A stretch of DNA of 64,000 bases from AP-16 sp963755055 (GTDB lineage: Bacteria; Pseudomonadota; Alphaproteobacteria; Rhizobiales; Xanthobacteraceae): assembly GCA_963755055.1 (NCBI GenBank), contig CAVWIS010000004.1, forward strand, positions 310,001 through 374,000, in the 5' to 3' direction. The notes under the pieces are model-generated. The model was not told the DNA's origin and made no database searches. It saw only the letters and a list, made by a program, of their open reading frames with translations. The translations under genes and the position numbers were made by a program. Positions within the stretch are counted from its first letter, which is position 1. Every line of letters begins with the position of its first letter. Below, piece after piece: positions 1 to 7,777 of the stretch.

Positions 1-142
1 CCCGCTTGCGGGGAGAGGGTCGGGGTGAGGGGCTGCTCTCGGCACATTCGTCGCTCACGGCTCGGGGCAACGCCCCCTCACCCGCCCGCCTTCGCTTCGC
101 TACGGCGGTCGACCTCTCCCCGCACGCGGGGAGAGGTGGGAG
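1..142. repeat. Dispersed palindromic element
   Basis: GC-rich element made of complementary blocks. A hairpin with arms CCTCTCCCCGC (113-123) and GCGGGGAGAGG (126-136) has a 2-base loop, and the left part repeats the same GCGGGGAGAGG word near base 9, followed by GGTGAGGGG, with CCCCCTCACCC around 70-82. This GGGGAGAGG/CCTCTCCCC style is typical of dispersed intergenic repeats in Rhizobiales. It lies just past the 3' end of the ABC transporter operon and could also end its transcription. It starts at the window edge, so the left side may be cut. Confidence 0.6.
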
Positions 143-195
143 CAAGTGGCGAATCCTCGTCGTACCGGTACCCCTTCGCGAACGTCCTACGCTGT

Positions 196-960
196 TCATT
201 CCATGCCGAGCAACCGGTAGATTCGCCGCGAATACTCGCCGAACACCACGTGGGTCTTCATGTCGAGGCTGCGCGGATGCGGCAGCTCGACCCGGAAATT
301 GTCCGCCATGCGGGCAGGCCCGGCGGTCAGCACGATGACCCTTGTGCCGAGAAAGACCGCCTCGCTGATGCCGTGGGTGACGAACACGATGGTCTTTTGC
401 GCCTCGCGCCAGATGCGCAGCAACTCGAGGTTCATCTTCTCGCGAGTGAGCGCGTCGAGTGCGCCGAACGGCTCATCCATCAGGATCAGCTTGGGATCAT
501 GCACCAGGGCGCGGGCGATCGCGGCGCGCTGCTGCATGCCGCCGGACAGCTCGTGCGGGTATTTGTCCTCGAAGCCGGCGAGGCCGACCAGCGCCAGCAG
601 ATCGCGGGCGCGGGCGCGGCTCGCCGCCACCGGCAGCCCGAGAATTTCCGCCGGCAGCAGCACGTTGTCGATCACGCGGCGCCATTTCAGCAACAGCGGC
701 TGCTGAAACACCATGCCGATGTCGCGCGATCCGTCGAAGCTGCTCCTGGCCGAGCCGATCCGCACCTCGCCGGCGTCGTGGGGCATGAGGCCGGCGAGGA
801 TTTTCAGAAGGGTGGTCTTGCCGCAGCCGGACGGCCCGACCAGCGAGACCAGCTCGCCCGCCTCGACGTCGAACGTCGCCTCGGAGACGGCGAGAAACTC
901 CGCGCGGTGGCTGCGGTAGATTTTTCGTACGCCGGCGAGGTGGATGAACGGCTCGGCCAT
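196..960 (-). CDS. NitT/TauT-type ABC transporter ATP-binding protein
   Basis: Cytoplasmic ATPase of an importer of the nitrate/sulfonate/taurine family. Seen in the 254 residues: Walker A GPSGCGKTT at about 42-50, Q-loop FQQPLL near 86, signature LSGGMQQR near 138-145 and Walker B LILMDEP followed by FGALD near 158. The length matches SsuB/TauB proteins. The permease gene ends 3 bases upstream, so the two are translationally linked, and the DapA-like gene lies before the permease in the same direction. The periplasmic binding protein is encoded across the divergent promoter at 3663. The substrate is not evident; small organic nitrogen or sulfur compounds or pyrimidine precursors are the family norm. 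Confidence 0.93.
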   Translation of the reverse strand: MAEPFIHLAGVRKIYRSHRAEFLAVSEATFDVEAGELVSLVGPSGCGKTTLLKILAGLMPHDAGEVRIGSARSSFDGSRDIGMVFQQPLLLKWRRVIDNVLLPAEILGLPVAASRARARDLLALVGLAGFEDKYPHELSGGMQQRAAIARALVHDPKLILMDEPFGALDALTREKMNLELLRIWREAQKTIVFVTHGISEAVFLGTRVIVLTAGPARMADNFRVELPHPRSLDMKTHVVFGEYSRRIYRLLGME

Positions 961-963
961 CGG

Positions 964-1740
964 TCAGCGGATCCGCGCGTCGCCGACCACGAGCATGCGC
1001 TCGAGCGCCAGCACCAGGCCGTAGAGCACCATGCCGATCAGCGTGATCAGGATCACCGCCATGAACATGCCGGCGGTGTCGAGCGTCACCTGGACTTGGA
1101 GCATCAGGTAGCCGAGCCCGCGGTCGGAGCCCAAGAATTCTCCCACGATGGCGCCGGCCACCGCCAGGATGGCGGCGACCTTCATGCCGGAAAAGATGTA
1201 GGGCAGCGCGCCCGGCAGCTGGATTTTCGTGAAAATCTGCCAGCGCGAGCCCTTGAGCGCGCGCACCAGGTCGAGCAGGTCGGGCTCGACCTCGCGCAAG
1301 CCCCGCGCCGTGGTCAGCACGATGGGAAAGAAGCAGATGGCGAACGCCATCATGATGTTCGGGCCGATGCCGTATTTGAACCACACGATGATCAGCGGCC
1401 CAAGCGCCACTTTCGGGATCATGTTGAGGCTGACCAGCAGCGGCATCGCCAGCATCTCCAGGCGGCGGAACCAGGAGAACAGCAGTGCGGCGCCGATGCC
1501 GACCACGACCGCCAGAATGTAGCCGCCGAAAATCTCCGTCGCGGTCACCCGGATGTTCTCCAGCCAGCGGTAGTTGGGCACGAGCAGCGCCTGGAGTGTC
1601 GCCTGGGGAGAAGGCATGACGAAGCTCGGCACTTTCCCGAGCTCGACGAACAGATACCACGCCACCACCAGCGCCAGATGGCTGAGCACCGCGAAGCCGT
1701 AGCGCTGCAGCGATTCCTGACGTCCGGCCGGAGAGGTCAC
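964..1740 (-). CDS. NitT/TauT-type ABC transporter permease
   Basis: Inner-membrane permease of 258 residues with about six hydrophobic segments; the first is around HLALVVAWYLFVEL and the EAA-loop region reads EFLGSDRGLGYLM. It pairs with the ATPase encoded 3 bases downstream. I chose the GTG at 1740 because the open frame further upstream has no membrane-protein character and overlaps the end of the lyase gene; this start leaves a 22-base gap after that gene. The length fits SsuC/TauC. The start codon is inferred, and the family assignment is firm. Confidence 0.9.
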   Translation of the reverse strand: MTSPAGRQESLQRYGFAVLSHLALVVAWYLFVELGKVPSFVMPSPQATLQALLVPNYRWLENIRVTATEIFGGYILAVVVGIGAALLFSWFRRLEMLAMPLLVSLNMIPKVALGPLIIVWFKYGIGPNIMMAFAICFFPIVLTTARGLREVEPDLLDLVRALKGSRWQIFTKIQLPGALPYIFSGMKVAAILAVAGAIVGEFLGSDRGLGYLMLQVQVTLDTAGMFMAVILITLIGMVLYGLVLALERMLVVGDARIR

Positions 1741-1762
1741 GGCCGCTGCCCCGGCCGGCCCG

Positions 1763-2824
1763 TCATGACAGCCACCGGGCCAGATTGTCGCGGACGAAGG
1801 CGTCGTCGGCGAGATGCGGATAGGCGGCGCAGACACGGTCGATCTCCTCGCGTTGTCCCGGACCCAGCGTCTCCTCGGGATCGAGGCACCAGATCCCCTG
1901 CAACAGGCCTTGCCGGCGCAGGATCTCGTGGCAACCGGCGATGACGCCGCGGAAATCGTTGGCAACGTCGAAAATCGCCGCGTTGCAGTCAGTGACCTCA
2001 AAGTCGAGCGCCATGAGGTCGGCCGGCACGCTGCCGGCGGCGACGGCGGCATGAATGCGGGAGAGCAACTGCACGGCGTTCTTCACCCACACGCTCCAGT
2101 GGCCGAGCAGCCCGCCCCGGATGCGCAGCGTCACCAGCCGCCCGTCGACGACAACCGTAAAGGGCGTCAGCAGGTCCATGATGATGTGGTCGTCGTTCCC
2201 CGTATAGAGGCTGATGCGGTCGGCGGCGCCGGCCTCGGCGACGCCGCGGATCACGTCCAGGGTGCGGTAGCGGTTGAACGGCGCGATCTTGATCGCCACC
2301 ACGTTCTCGATGGCCGCGAAGCGGCGCCAGAACGAGACCGGGAGCACGATGCCGCCGACGGCGGGCTGCAGGTAGAAGCCGATCAGCGGCAGCTCGCGGG
2401 CGACCGCCTCGGCGTGGGCGATCAGGTCGTCCTCGCCAGCCCCCCTCATGGCGGCAAGCGACAAGAGCCCCGCCTGATAGCCGAAGCCGCGCGCGAGCTC
2501 GGCCTCGCCGACCGCCTGGATGGTGCGTCCGGCGAGGCCGGCGATCATGATCGGTGGTTGCGCTGCCCATTCGCGCGCGGTCTCGATGGCGAGCTCGAGC
2601 ACCGGCCGGTAGAGCCCGGCGTCGCGAATGGCGAACTGGGTGGTGTGCACGCCGACCGCGAGCCCTCCCGCGCCGGCATCGAGATAGTAGCGGGTGCGCG
2701 CCCGCTGGCGGTGCCGGTCGAGGCGGCGATTCTCGTCCAGCGCCAGGGGATGCGCCGGGATCACGACGCCGCGGCGCAGCGCGGCGAGCGCCTGCGCGGG
2801 CCAGTCCGTCCACCGCAAACCCAT
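1763..2824 (-). CDS. DapA-like (dihydrodipicolinate synthase/N-acetylneuraminate lyase family) aldolase
   Basis: A 353-residue TIM-barrel class I aldolase. The Schiff-base lysine candidate is in VVAIKIAPF (about residue 179 from the ATG), and a Tyr in IGFYLQPAVGG sits where the family has its conserved active-site Tyr. The N-terminus RRGVVIPAHPLAL resembles the family start. Such enzymes make or cleave pyruvate-derived keto acids, and the exact substrate is not readable here. Start: ATG at 2824; the TTG at 2857 is possible but falls inside the putative operator. First gene of the lyase-permease-ATPase operon, so its product may act on the imported compound. It is longer than DapA (about 290), mainly at the C-terminus. 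Confidence 0.8.
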   Translation of the reverse strand: MGLRWTDWPAQALAALRRGVVIPAHPLALDENRRLDRHRQRARTRYYLDAGAGGLAVGVHTTQFAIRDAGLYRPVLELAIETAREWAAQPPIMIAGLAGRTIQAVGEAELARGFGYQAGLLSLAAMRGAGEDDLIAHAEAVARELPLIGFYLQPAVGGIVLPVSFWRRFAAIENVVAIKIAPFNRYRTLDVIRGVAEAGAADRISLYTGNDDHIIMDLLTPFTVVVDGRLVTLRIRGGLLGHWSVWVKNAVQLLSRIHAAVAAGSVPADLMALDFEVTDCNAAIFDVANDFRGVIAGCHEILRRQGLLQGIWCLDPEETLGPGQREEIDRVCAAYPHLADDAFVRDNLARWLS

Positions 2825-2838
2825 CTGATCGCTCTTGA

Positions 2839-2885
2839 GGTAACCGCTTGGTTGCAATGTGCCGAACCGTGCCCGGGCCTGTCAA
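2839..2885 (-). promoter_or_regulatory. Promoter and putative TetR operator of the lyase-ABC operon
   Basis: On the minus strand TTGACA (2885-2880) is followed after 18 bases by CACATT, a weak -10. Immediately downstream, on the plus strand, GGTAAC-N6-GTTGCA (2839-2856) forms an imperfect inverted repeat, 15 bases before the ATG. The same half-site occurs at 3584-3601 and 8925-8942. A repressor bound here would cover the start of transcription. The -35 overlaps the stop codon of the tetR gene. Confidence 0.5.
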
Positions 2886-3535
2886 CGCGTGGCGCGGATG
2901 GCGTGGAGGATCATGTCGACATTGTGCCGCCGGCGCCGCCGGCACGCCGCCGCGGTGCCGAGATCGCGCCCGAAGATGGTAGACAGGGTAAAATTGTTGG
3001 AGAGATAGAAGAAGCCGACCGCCGCGATGGTGATGTAGAGCTCAACCGGATCGAGCCCGCGGCGGAATACGCCCTGGGCGACGCCGCGGCGCAGGACGTC
3101 GGCGATCGTGGCCACCAGCGGGCTGTGCAGCTCGCGGATCCTTCTCGATTTGCGCAGATGCCGGGCGCGATGCAGGTTCTCATTGGTGATCAGGCTGATC
3201 AGCTCGGGATGTTTTCGCGCATAGTCGAAGCTGAACTCGACGAGGCGCCTGATCGCGGCTTCCGGCGCGAGGCCGCCGAGATCGAGCGTGCGCTCGGTCC
3301 CGCGCAAGTCCTCGTAGACCCATTCGAGCGCGGCGAGATAGAGCCCCTCCTTGCTGCCGAAATAGTGATAGATCATCCGCTTGTTGGCCCGCGCCCGGCC
3401 AGCGATGCGGTCGACCCGTGCGCCGGAGAGGCCGCGGGCGGAAAACTCCTGGCGGGCGCTTTCGAGGATCGCGTCGCGCGTGCGGCTGGGATCGCGCCGG
3501 GTGGCTGCACGAGTGGACCGCGCCAGCGGCTTCAA
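2882..3535 (-). CDS. TetR-family transcriptional regulator
   Basis: About 217 residues. The N-terminal DNA-binding domain is recognisable as TRDAILESARQEFSARG, followed by ARVDRIAGRARANKRMIYHYFGSKEGLYLAAL, the TetR helix-turn-helix and its capping helix. The C-terminal part, PEAAIRRLVEFSFDYARKHPELISLI, resembles TetR_C domains of fatty-acid or amine catabolism regulators. No ATG lies near the domain; TTG at 3535 or 3550 are the best starts, and the longer frame back to 3757 is unlikely because it runs through the promoter of the opposite gene. It sits between the lyase-ABC operon and the divergent binding-protein gene, so it probably controls both. Confidence 0.88.
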   Translation of the reverse strand: MKPLARSTRAATRRDPSRTRDAILESARQEFSARGLSGARVDRIAGRARANKRMIYHYFGSKEGLYLAALEWVYEDLRGTERTLDLGGLAPEAAIRRLVEFSFDYARKHPELISLITNENLHRARHLRKSRRIRELHSPLVATIADVLRRGVAQGVFRRGLDPVELYITIAAVGFFYLSNNFTLSTIFGRDLGTAAACRRRRRHNVDMILHAIRATR

Positions 3536-3550
3536 TCCTGCGCCAGGCAA

Positions 3551-3601
3551 TTGACAGCTCCGGGAGGCCGATCCTATCGTCCGGGTAACCAGGCAGTTAC
3601 C
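3551..3601 (+). promoter_or_regulatory. Promoter with perfect inverted-repeat operator
   Basis: TTGACA (3551-3556), an 18-base spacer, then TATCGT (3575-3580). From 3584 to 3601 comes GGTAAC-CAGGCA-GTTACC, a perfect 6+6 palindrome with a 6-base centre, placed over the expected transcription start. It precedes the binding-protein gene by about 60 bases and lies just outside the 5' end of the tetR gene, so it could mediate autorepression as well. TetR operators are commonly of this size. Confidence 0.6.
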
Positions 3602-3662
3602 AAAAACATCCAGCCGCGTCGAGCAGCGATCGCGGCGTGCACCTGTCCTGCTGGAGGCCGGC

Positions 3663-4676
3663 ATGCGGCTCGTCGAAAAACTGGCGTTCTCGGCTGTAGT
3701 CGGCCTCGCGCTCGCGTCGTCGCCAGCGGCCGCCGAAAAGCTCACCTTCACGCTCAACTGGGTCGCCGGCGGCGATCACGCGCCCTACTACTACGCGCAG
3801 AAGCTGGGGCTGTACAAACAGGCCGGCATCGACGTCGACATCGAGACCGGCCGCGGCTCGGCGGCCTCGGCGCAGCGGGTGGGTGCCGGAACCTCGCAGC
3901 TCGGGCTGTCCGACATGGCGGGCGTCCTCTTGTTTCGCGGCAAGGGCGCCGATTTGGTCGGGCTGATGAACGTCTACGCCAACTCGCCCCAGGGCCTCTA
4001 TTGGCTGAAGAGCTCCGGGATCAAGGGCGTGAAGGATTTTCCCGGCCGGAAGATCGGCAACCCGGCCGGCGACGGCGCCCGCACCATGTGGCCGGCGCTC
4101 GCCAAGGCCAGCGGCATCGACCCGGCCTCGGTGACCTGGGTCAATGTCGATGCCAATGCCAAGCTCAGCGCCCTGAAGGCGCATGCGATCGACGCCACCA
4201 CGTCGTTCTTCAACCTACATCACGTGTTCGCCCGCGAGCTCGGGGACGACATGGGCTTTCTCGCCTGGAAGGACGCCGGGATCAATCTCTACGGCAACTC
4301 GATCATCGCCAACGGCGCCTGGCTCAAGGCCAACCGCGAGACGGCGGAAAAATTCGTCAGGATCACGCAAAAGGCGTTTGCCGATTGTGTGAAGGCGCCG
4401 GAGCCGTGCATCCGCGCCCTGGTCGAGGCCAACGGCGCGCTGCTCTACGACAACGAGCTCCTCAACTGGCACCTCGTCACCATCCTGATGAGCGACGACA
4501 TCTCGCGCACCGCGGCGCTCGGCTGGCACGACGATGCCCGCATGGCAGCCGACTACAAGCTGGTCGACGAGTATTTGCACATGGAGAAGCCGTACGACGT
4601 GAAGACGGCCTATACCAACGATTTTCTCGACAAGGCGGTGAAGATGCCGCCGATCAATCCGCCGAAGCTTTATTGA
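3663..4676 (+). CDS. NMT1/THI5-like ABC substrate-binding protein
   Basis: A 337-residue periplasmic protein. The N-terminus MRLVEKLAFSAVVGLALASS followed by PAAAEK is a clear signal peptide with cleavage after AAA. The mature start LTFTLNWVAGGDHAPYYYA and the segment KLGLYKQAGIDVDIETGRGS are the hallmark of NMT1/THI5-type binding proteins (SsuA, TauA, ThiY). The ATG is preceded by GGAGG at a good distance. It is transcribed divergently from the tetR and lyase-permease-ATPase genes and completes the importer. The ligand is not deducible from sequence alone. Confidence 0.92.
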   Translation: MRLVEKLAFSAVVGLALASSPAAAEKLTFTLNWVAGGDHAPYYYAQKLGLYKQAGIDVDIETGRGSAASAQRVGAGTSQLGLSDMAGVLLFRGKGADLVGLMNVYANSPQGLYWLKSSGIKGVKDFPGRKIGNPAGDGARTMWPALAKASGIDPASVTWVNVDANAKLSALKAHAIDATTSFFNLHHVFARELGDDMGFLAWKDAGINLYGNSIIANGAWLKANRETAEKFVRITQKAFADCVKAPEPCIRALVEANGALLYDNELLNWHLVTILMSDDISRTAALGWHDDARMAADYKLVDEYLHMEKPYDVKTAYTNDFLDKAVKMPPINPPKLY

Positions 4677-4738
4677 TCACGGGCGACGGCGGTTGTACGG
4701 CGGCCGCGAGCGTCGCTTTCCGAGCTCGTCCGCGAAAA

Positions 4739-4768
4739 TTGACAGGCCCGAGGGGTCGACCCTATCGT
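4739..4768 (+). promoter_or_regulatory. Second copy of the TTGACA-N18-TATCGT promoter
   Basis: TTGACA (4739-4744), an 18-base spacer, then TATCGT (4763-4768) followed by CCGG. Over 34 bases it matches the promoter at 3551 at about 28 positions, so one is probably a duplicate of the other. The downstream GGCAAC is a degenerate half of the GGTAAC operator, and the second half is lost. It lies about 80 bases before the PIG-L-like gene. Confidence 0.5.
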
Positions 4769-4845
4769 CCGGCAACGAGCCAGCGGTGCGAACCTCTGCG
4801 CCGATGAATCCATGACCTGCCACCGATCAGCCCGCCGGAGTCGTA

Positions 4846-5655
4846 TTGAGCCCGCCGCACGACGAAATGGAGCATGGCCTCGACGACGGGCGATCGGGCC
4901 GTTTCGTGTACGTCATGGCGCATCCGGGCCATGAGCTGCTGCTGCATCATTGGATGGAACGCACGCGTCCCGTGGTCGTCGCTCTCACCGATGGCTCGGC
5001 AGCGCGCGGCGTCGACCGCAGGGCGTCATCGGAACGCACGATCCGTCTGGCGGGCGCCGAGATCGGCCCGATCTTCGGCGCCATGCCCGATCGAGATTGG
5101 TATGATGCCATTCTCGGCCGGGATCTGCGGCCTTTCCGGCAGGCCAGCGAGCGGATCTCGGAACTCTGCATCGAGCGCGATATCACCATGCTGGTGGTGG
5201 ACCCGGTGGAATTCTTCAACCCAGTGCATGATCTGTGTGCGGCGGTCGGGCAGCAAGTTGCCAGCATCTTGAGGAGGCACGGAGCATCGCCGAGCCTCTT
5301 CGACTACGAGATCGAGCACCGGGGCGCCAGGCGCGTCAAGCCCAAATGGACCTTGACGCTGGACGCCGACGCCATCGAGCGCAAGCTCGCGGCAGCCGGG
5401 CAATATCGCGAGCTGGCGGAGGAGGTCGAGCGGGTACGCGGCAAGTCGGACCCGACGGTCTATTCGGTCGAGCGGATTTTCGCGGTCGGTCCATCCATCG
5501 ACTGGCCGCTCACGCTCGATCAGGAACCCCATTACGAGCGTGTCGGACGCGAGCGGGTCGCGAACGGGACGTATAGCCGACTGATCACCTATCGGGAGCA
5601 CGTGCGTCCGCTCGCCCTGGCGCTTGCGGGCGAACCAATCTCGTCTCCATCCTGA
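4846..5655 (+). CDS. PIG-L/LmbE-like de-N-acetylase family protein
   Basis: A 269-residue protein whose N-terminal part, FVYVMAHPGHELLLHHWMERTRP, then VVVALTDGS, follows the fold and spacing of GlcNAc de-N-acetylases (PIG-L/LmbE). The family zinc motif AHPDDE is replaced by AHPGHE. A later NPVHDLCAAVGQQ could supply the second metal site, which is HPDH-like in the family. It may therefore be a divergent or altered hydrolase. Start: TTG at 4846 with GGAG six bases before it; ATG at 4867 is an alternative. The glycosyltransferase gene begins 12 bases after its stop, so both likely act on the same glycoconjugate. No signal peptide is seen. Confidence 0.6.
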   Translation: MSPPHDEMEHGLDDGRSGRFVYVMAHPGHELLLHHWMERTRPVVVALTDGSAARGVDRRASSERTIRLAGAEIGPIFGAMPDRDWYDAILGRDLRPFRQASERISELCIERDITMLVVDPVEFFNPVHDLCAAVGQQVASILRRHGASPSLFDYEIEHRGARRVKPKWTLTLDADAIERKLAAAGQYRELAEEVERVRGKSDPTVYSVERIFAVGPSIDWPLTLDQEPHYERVGRERVANGTYSRLITYREHVRPLALALAGEPISSPS

Positions 5656-5667
5656 GGGTCCGGCGTC

Positions 5668-6975
5668 GTGCGGGTGCTCATCACCAATTGCGCGCTTCGC
5701 GACAAGAGCGGCACCGAGGTGGTCACCTCGGAGCTGGCGCGCGGGCTCGCCGCCCGGGGGCATCGGGTGGCGGTGTTCGCTCCCGTGCTCGGCCGTCTCG
5801 CCGATGCGCTCCGCCAGGACGGCATCGTGGTCACCGATCGGATCGAGGACGTGCCGTGGACGCCGGACATCATCCACGGGCATCACAACATGGTTCTGGC
5901 GGCGGCCCTCGCACGCTTTGCCGCCGTACCGTCGCTCTTCGTCTGTCACTCCTCGACGCACTGGTTCGACGGCGCGCCGCTGCTCCGGCGCATCGGCCGG
6001 TTTCTGGCGGTCGATGAGGCCTGCCGGGCCCGCATCCGGTCGGAGACAGCCGGCCTCGGCGCAACAATCGATCTGCTGCCCAATGCGGTTGACCTCCAGG
6101 CATTCAAGCCGAGACGCCCGCTTCCGGCCCGGCCGGCACGCGGTCTGCTTCTCACCAAGAATACCGGACATGTCGATGCGGTGCGCGAGGCGGCTGGCCG
6201 GTCCGGCCTCGCATTGGACGAGCTCGGCTGGCCGCTCGGCCGTATCGTCGATGATCTGCACGCAAGGCTCGGGGACTACGACGTGGTGTTCGCGACGGCA
6301 CGCATGGCGCTGGAAGCCATGGCGGTCGGATGCGCCGTGGTGGTGGTCGACGGACGCGGCTTGGCGGGACTCGCCACGTCGCCGGTCGTCGATCAGTGGC
6401 GAGCGTACAATTTCGGTCTGCGTCTGCTGACACGGCCTCCGACCGTCGATGCTCTCCTGGCGGAAATCGCCCGCTACGACCCGCAGGATGCCGCAAGAGT
6501 CTCCGGCCGGATACGCGAGACGGCACCTCTGTCCGGCTATCTCGATCAGGTCGAAGCCATCCACCGCGAGGTCGCCGGCGCGGGCTATGCGTGCGAACCG
6601 GAACGGGATGGCCGCGAGTTAAGTGCTTTTCTCGCCGCCTGGATGCGCCGCCTCAGCGACACGATCGTGCCCGAATATGTCGACTCCATCACGGCGGAAC
6701 GTGACGCCCTGGTGTCCGCGGCCGAGACGATGCGAGCGCAAGCCGCCTCACTGGCGACGCAAGCCGCCTCACTGGCGGAACAATTGACGCTTCTCGAACG
6801 GACCGCGGAGGAGCGACGTCTGTTGATCGAGAAACTGCTTCAGGTCGTCGAGGACCAACGGTTGCGCCATCTTGTCAATCCCTTCCGGCTACTCAACCGA
6901 ATTCGGGCCCGACGACGGCGAACGTGCGTACCGGATCGTCGAAGCTCCGGGGGCGGCGATGGAGCATCCGGGTGA
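5668..6975 (+). CDS. GT4-like glycosyltransferase with C-terminal coiled coil
   Basis: A 435-residue protein. Residues 1-25 (MRVLITNCALRDKSGTEVVT, then SELARGLAARGHRVAVF) are the donor/acceptor fold start of GT-B enzymes. WTPDIIHGHHN, LLPNAVDLQAFKP and a late ATARMALEAMAVGCAVVVVD match the GT4 layout, the last being the E-rich nucleotide-sugar loop. After about residue 320 comes a heptad-rich segment with the internal repeat AASLATQAASLAEQ, ending in a basic tail. Start GTG at 5668. The 3' end overlaps the convergent acetyltransferase gene by 83 bases, so the basic Arg-rich end may be longer than in relatives. Substrate unknown. Confidence 0.78.
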   Translation: MRVLITNCALRDKSGTEVVTSELARGLAARGHRVAVFAPVLGRLADALRQDGIVVTDRIEDVPWTPDIIHGHHNMVLAAALARFAAVPSLFVCHSSTHWFDGAPLLRRIGRFLAVDEACRARIRSETAGLGATIDLLPNAVDLQAFKPRRPLPARPARGLLLTKNTGHVDAVREAAGRSGLALDELGWPLGRIVDDLHARLGDYDVVFATARMALEAMAVGCAVVVVDGRGLAGLATSPVVDQWRAYNFGLRLLTRPPTVDALLAEIARYDPQDAARVSGRIRETAPLSGYLDQVEAIHREVAGAGYACEPERDGRELSAFLAAWMRRLSDTIVPEYVDSITAERDALVSAAETMRAQAASLATQAASLAEQLTLLERTAEERRLLIEKLLQVVEDQRLRHLVNPFRLLNRIRARRRRTCVPDRRSSGGGDGASG

Positions 6976-7777
6976 ACGGGCGCTGTTGCGCGAAGCCGGA
7001 GGCGGTCAGCATCGCCGCAATATCGATCTTGTCGTCCGCGACATCGATGTAGACCGGACCACTGATGCTTGCCAGCGCCCGCGACAGCAGGGCCCCGGCG
7101 ACGTCCTCGTCCTCGGCGATCAGCGGACCGAGCTGGGCCGCCGAACGCCCGTCACGTCCGAGCAGGAAGCCGACGATCCCGCTTCCTCGTCTGACGCAAA
7201 GCTCGGCCTCGGGCAAACGGCCGCGCAGGCGGGCGAGCAGAGCGCCGCGGTCGGCGCCAAACACCTCGGCGTCGTGTCGCAGCAGTGCGGGCCAGACGGC
7301 ATCGTCGATAGGCTCGACGACGAGCCCGTCGCGGCGCGATGGCGTATTCGACACCGGCGCTGCTTGGCCCGCCCAACGGTGAAATCCCCAACTCTCCTTG
7401 AAACCGAGGGTGCGGTAGATCGGGCGGCCGGCCGGCGTGGCGTCGAGCACCGGCACCAGGTTTCTTGCCACCAGATCGTCGATGCAGCGGCGCAGCAATC
7501 CTGTGGCGAGGCCGCGGCGGCGGTAGTCGCCCGCGACCAGCACCATGCTGATCCAGGCAAACCGGTCGCCGTAGGGCAGCGTCGCCGCGGTCGCCACCAG
7601 GCGGCCATTCCCACTGCGCACCGCGTAGACCGTTCCGAAATCCATGAAGACCCGCCAGTCGGCGGCGACCTGGTTCCAGCCGGCCTCGGCGACCAGCGCC
7701 TGGGCACCGTCGAACTCGTCCTCGCGTAGGCGCGAGACGGCGAGCGGCGGATCAGAAGGCGCCGTCACGCTGGTCAT
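6893..7777 (-). CDS. GNAT-family N-acetyltransferase with C-terminal accessory domain
   Basis: A 294-residue cytoplasmic protein. The acetyl-CoA loop is visible as GDYRRRGLATGLLRRCIDDL near residues 82-100, preceded by ISMVLVAG, the beta-4 strand. The C-terminal half (about 145-285, e.g. ELCVRRGSGIVGFLLGRDG) looks like the second GNAT-like fold of Acetyltransf_18 proteins. ATG at 7777 lies 26 bases inside the 3' end of the epimerase gene, so the two are overlapping and co-transcribed. The acceptor is unknown. Confidence 0.85.
   Translation of the reverse strand: MTSVTAPSDPPLAVSRLREDEFDGAQALVAEAGWNQVAADWRVFMDFGTVYAVRSGNGRLVATAATLPYGDRFAWISMVLVAGDYRRRGLATGLLRRCIDDLVARNLVPVLDATPAGRPIYRTLGFKESWGFHRWAGQAAPVSNTPSRRDGLVVEPIDDAVWPALLRHDAEVFGADRGALLARLRGRLPEAELCVRRGSGIVGFLLGRDGRSAAQLGPLIAEDEDVAGALLSRALASISGPVYIDVADDKIDIAAMLTASGFAQQRPFTRMLHRRPRSFDDPVRTFAVVGPEFG

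Noticed and set aside
2882..3757. A 291-residue TetR with an 80-residue N-terminal extension
   Set aside because: The extension runs across the divergent promoter and 5' end of the binding-protein gene and has no TetR-like sequence.
1814..4807. A 997-residue open frame on the plus strand, and similar long frames at 25-1944, 17844-20627 and 20642-23650
   Set aside because: They lie antisense to clear genes (ABC, lyase, hyuA, hyuB), have Arg/Ala/Gly/His-rich composition and no family motifs. High GC makes such antisense frames long.
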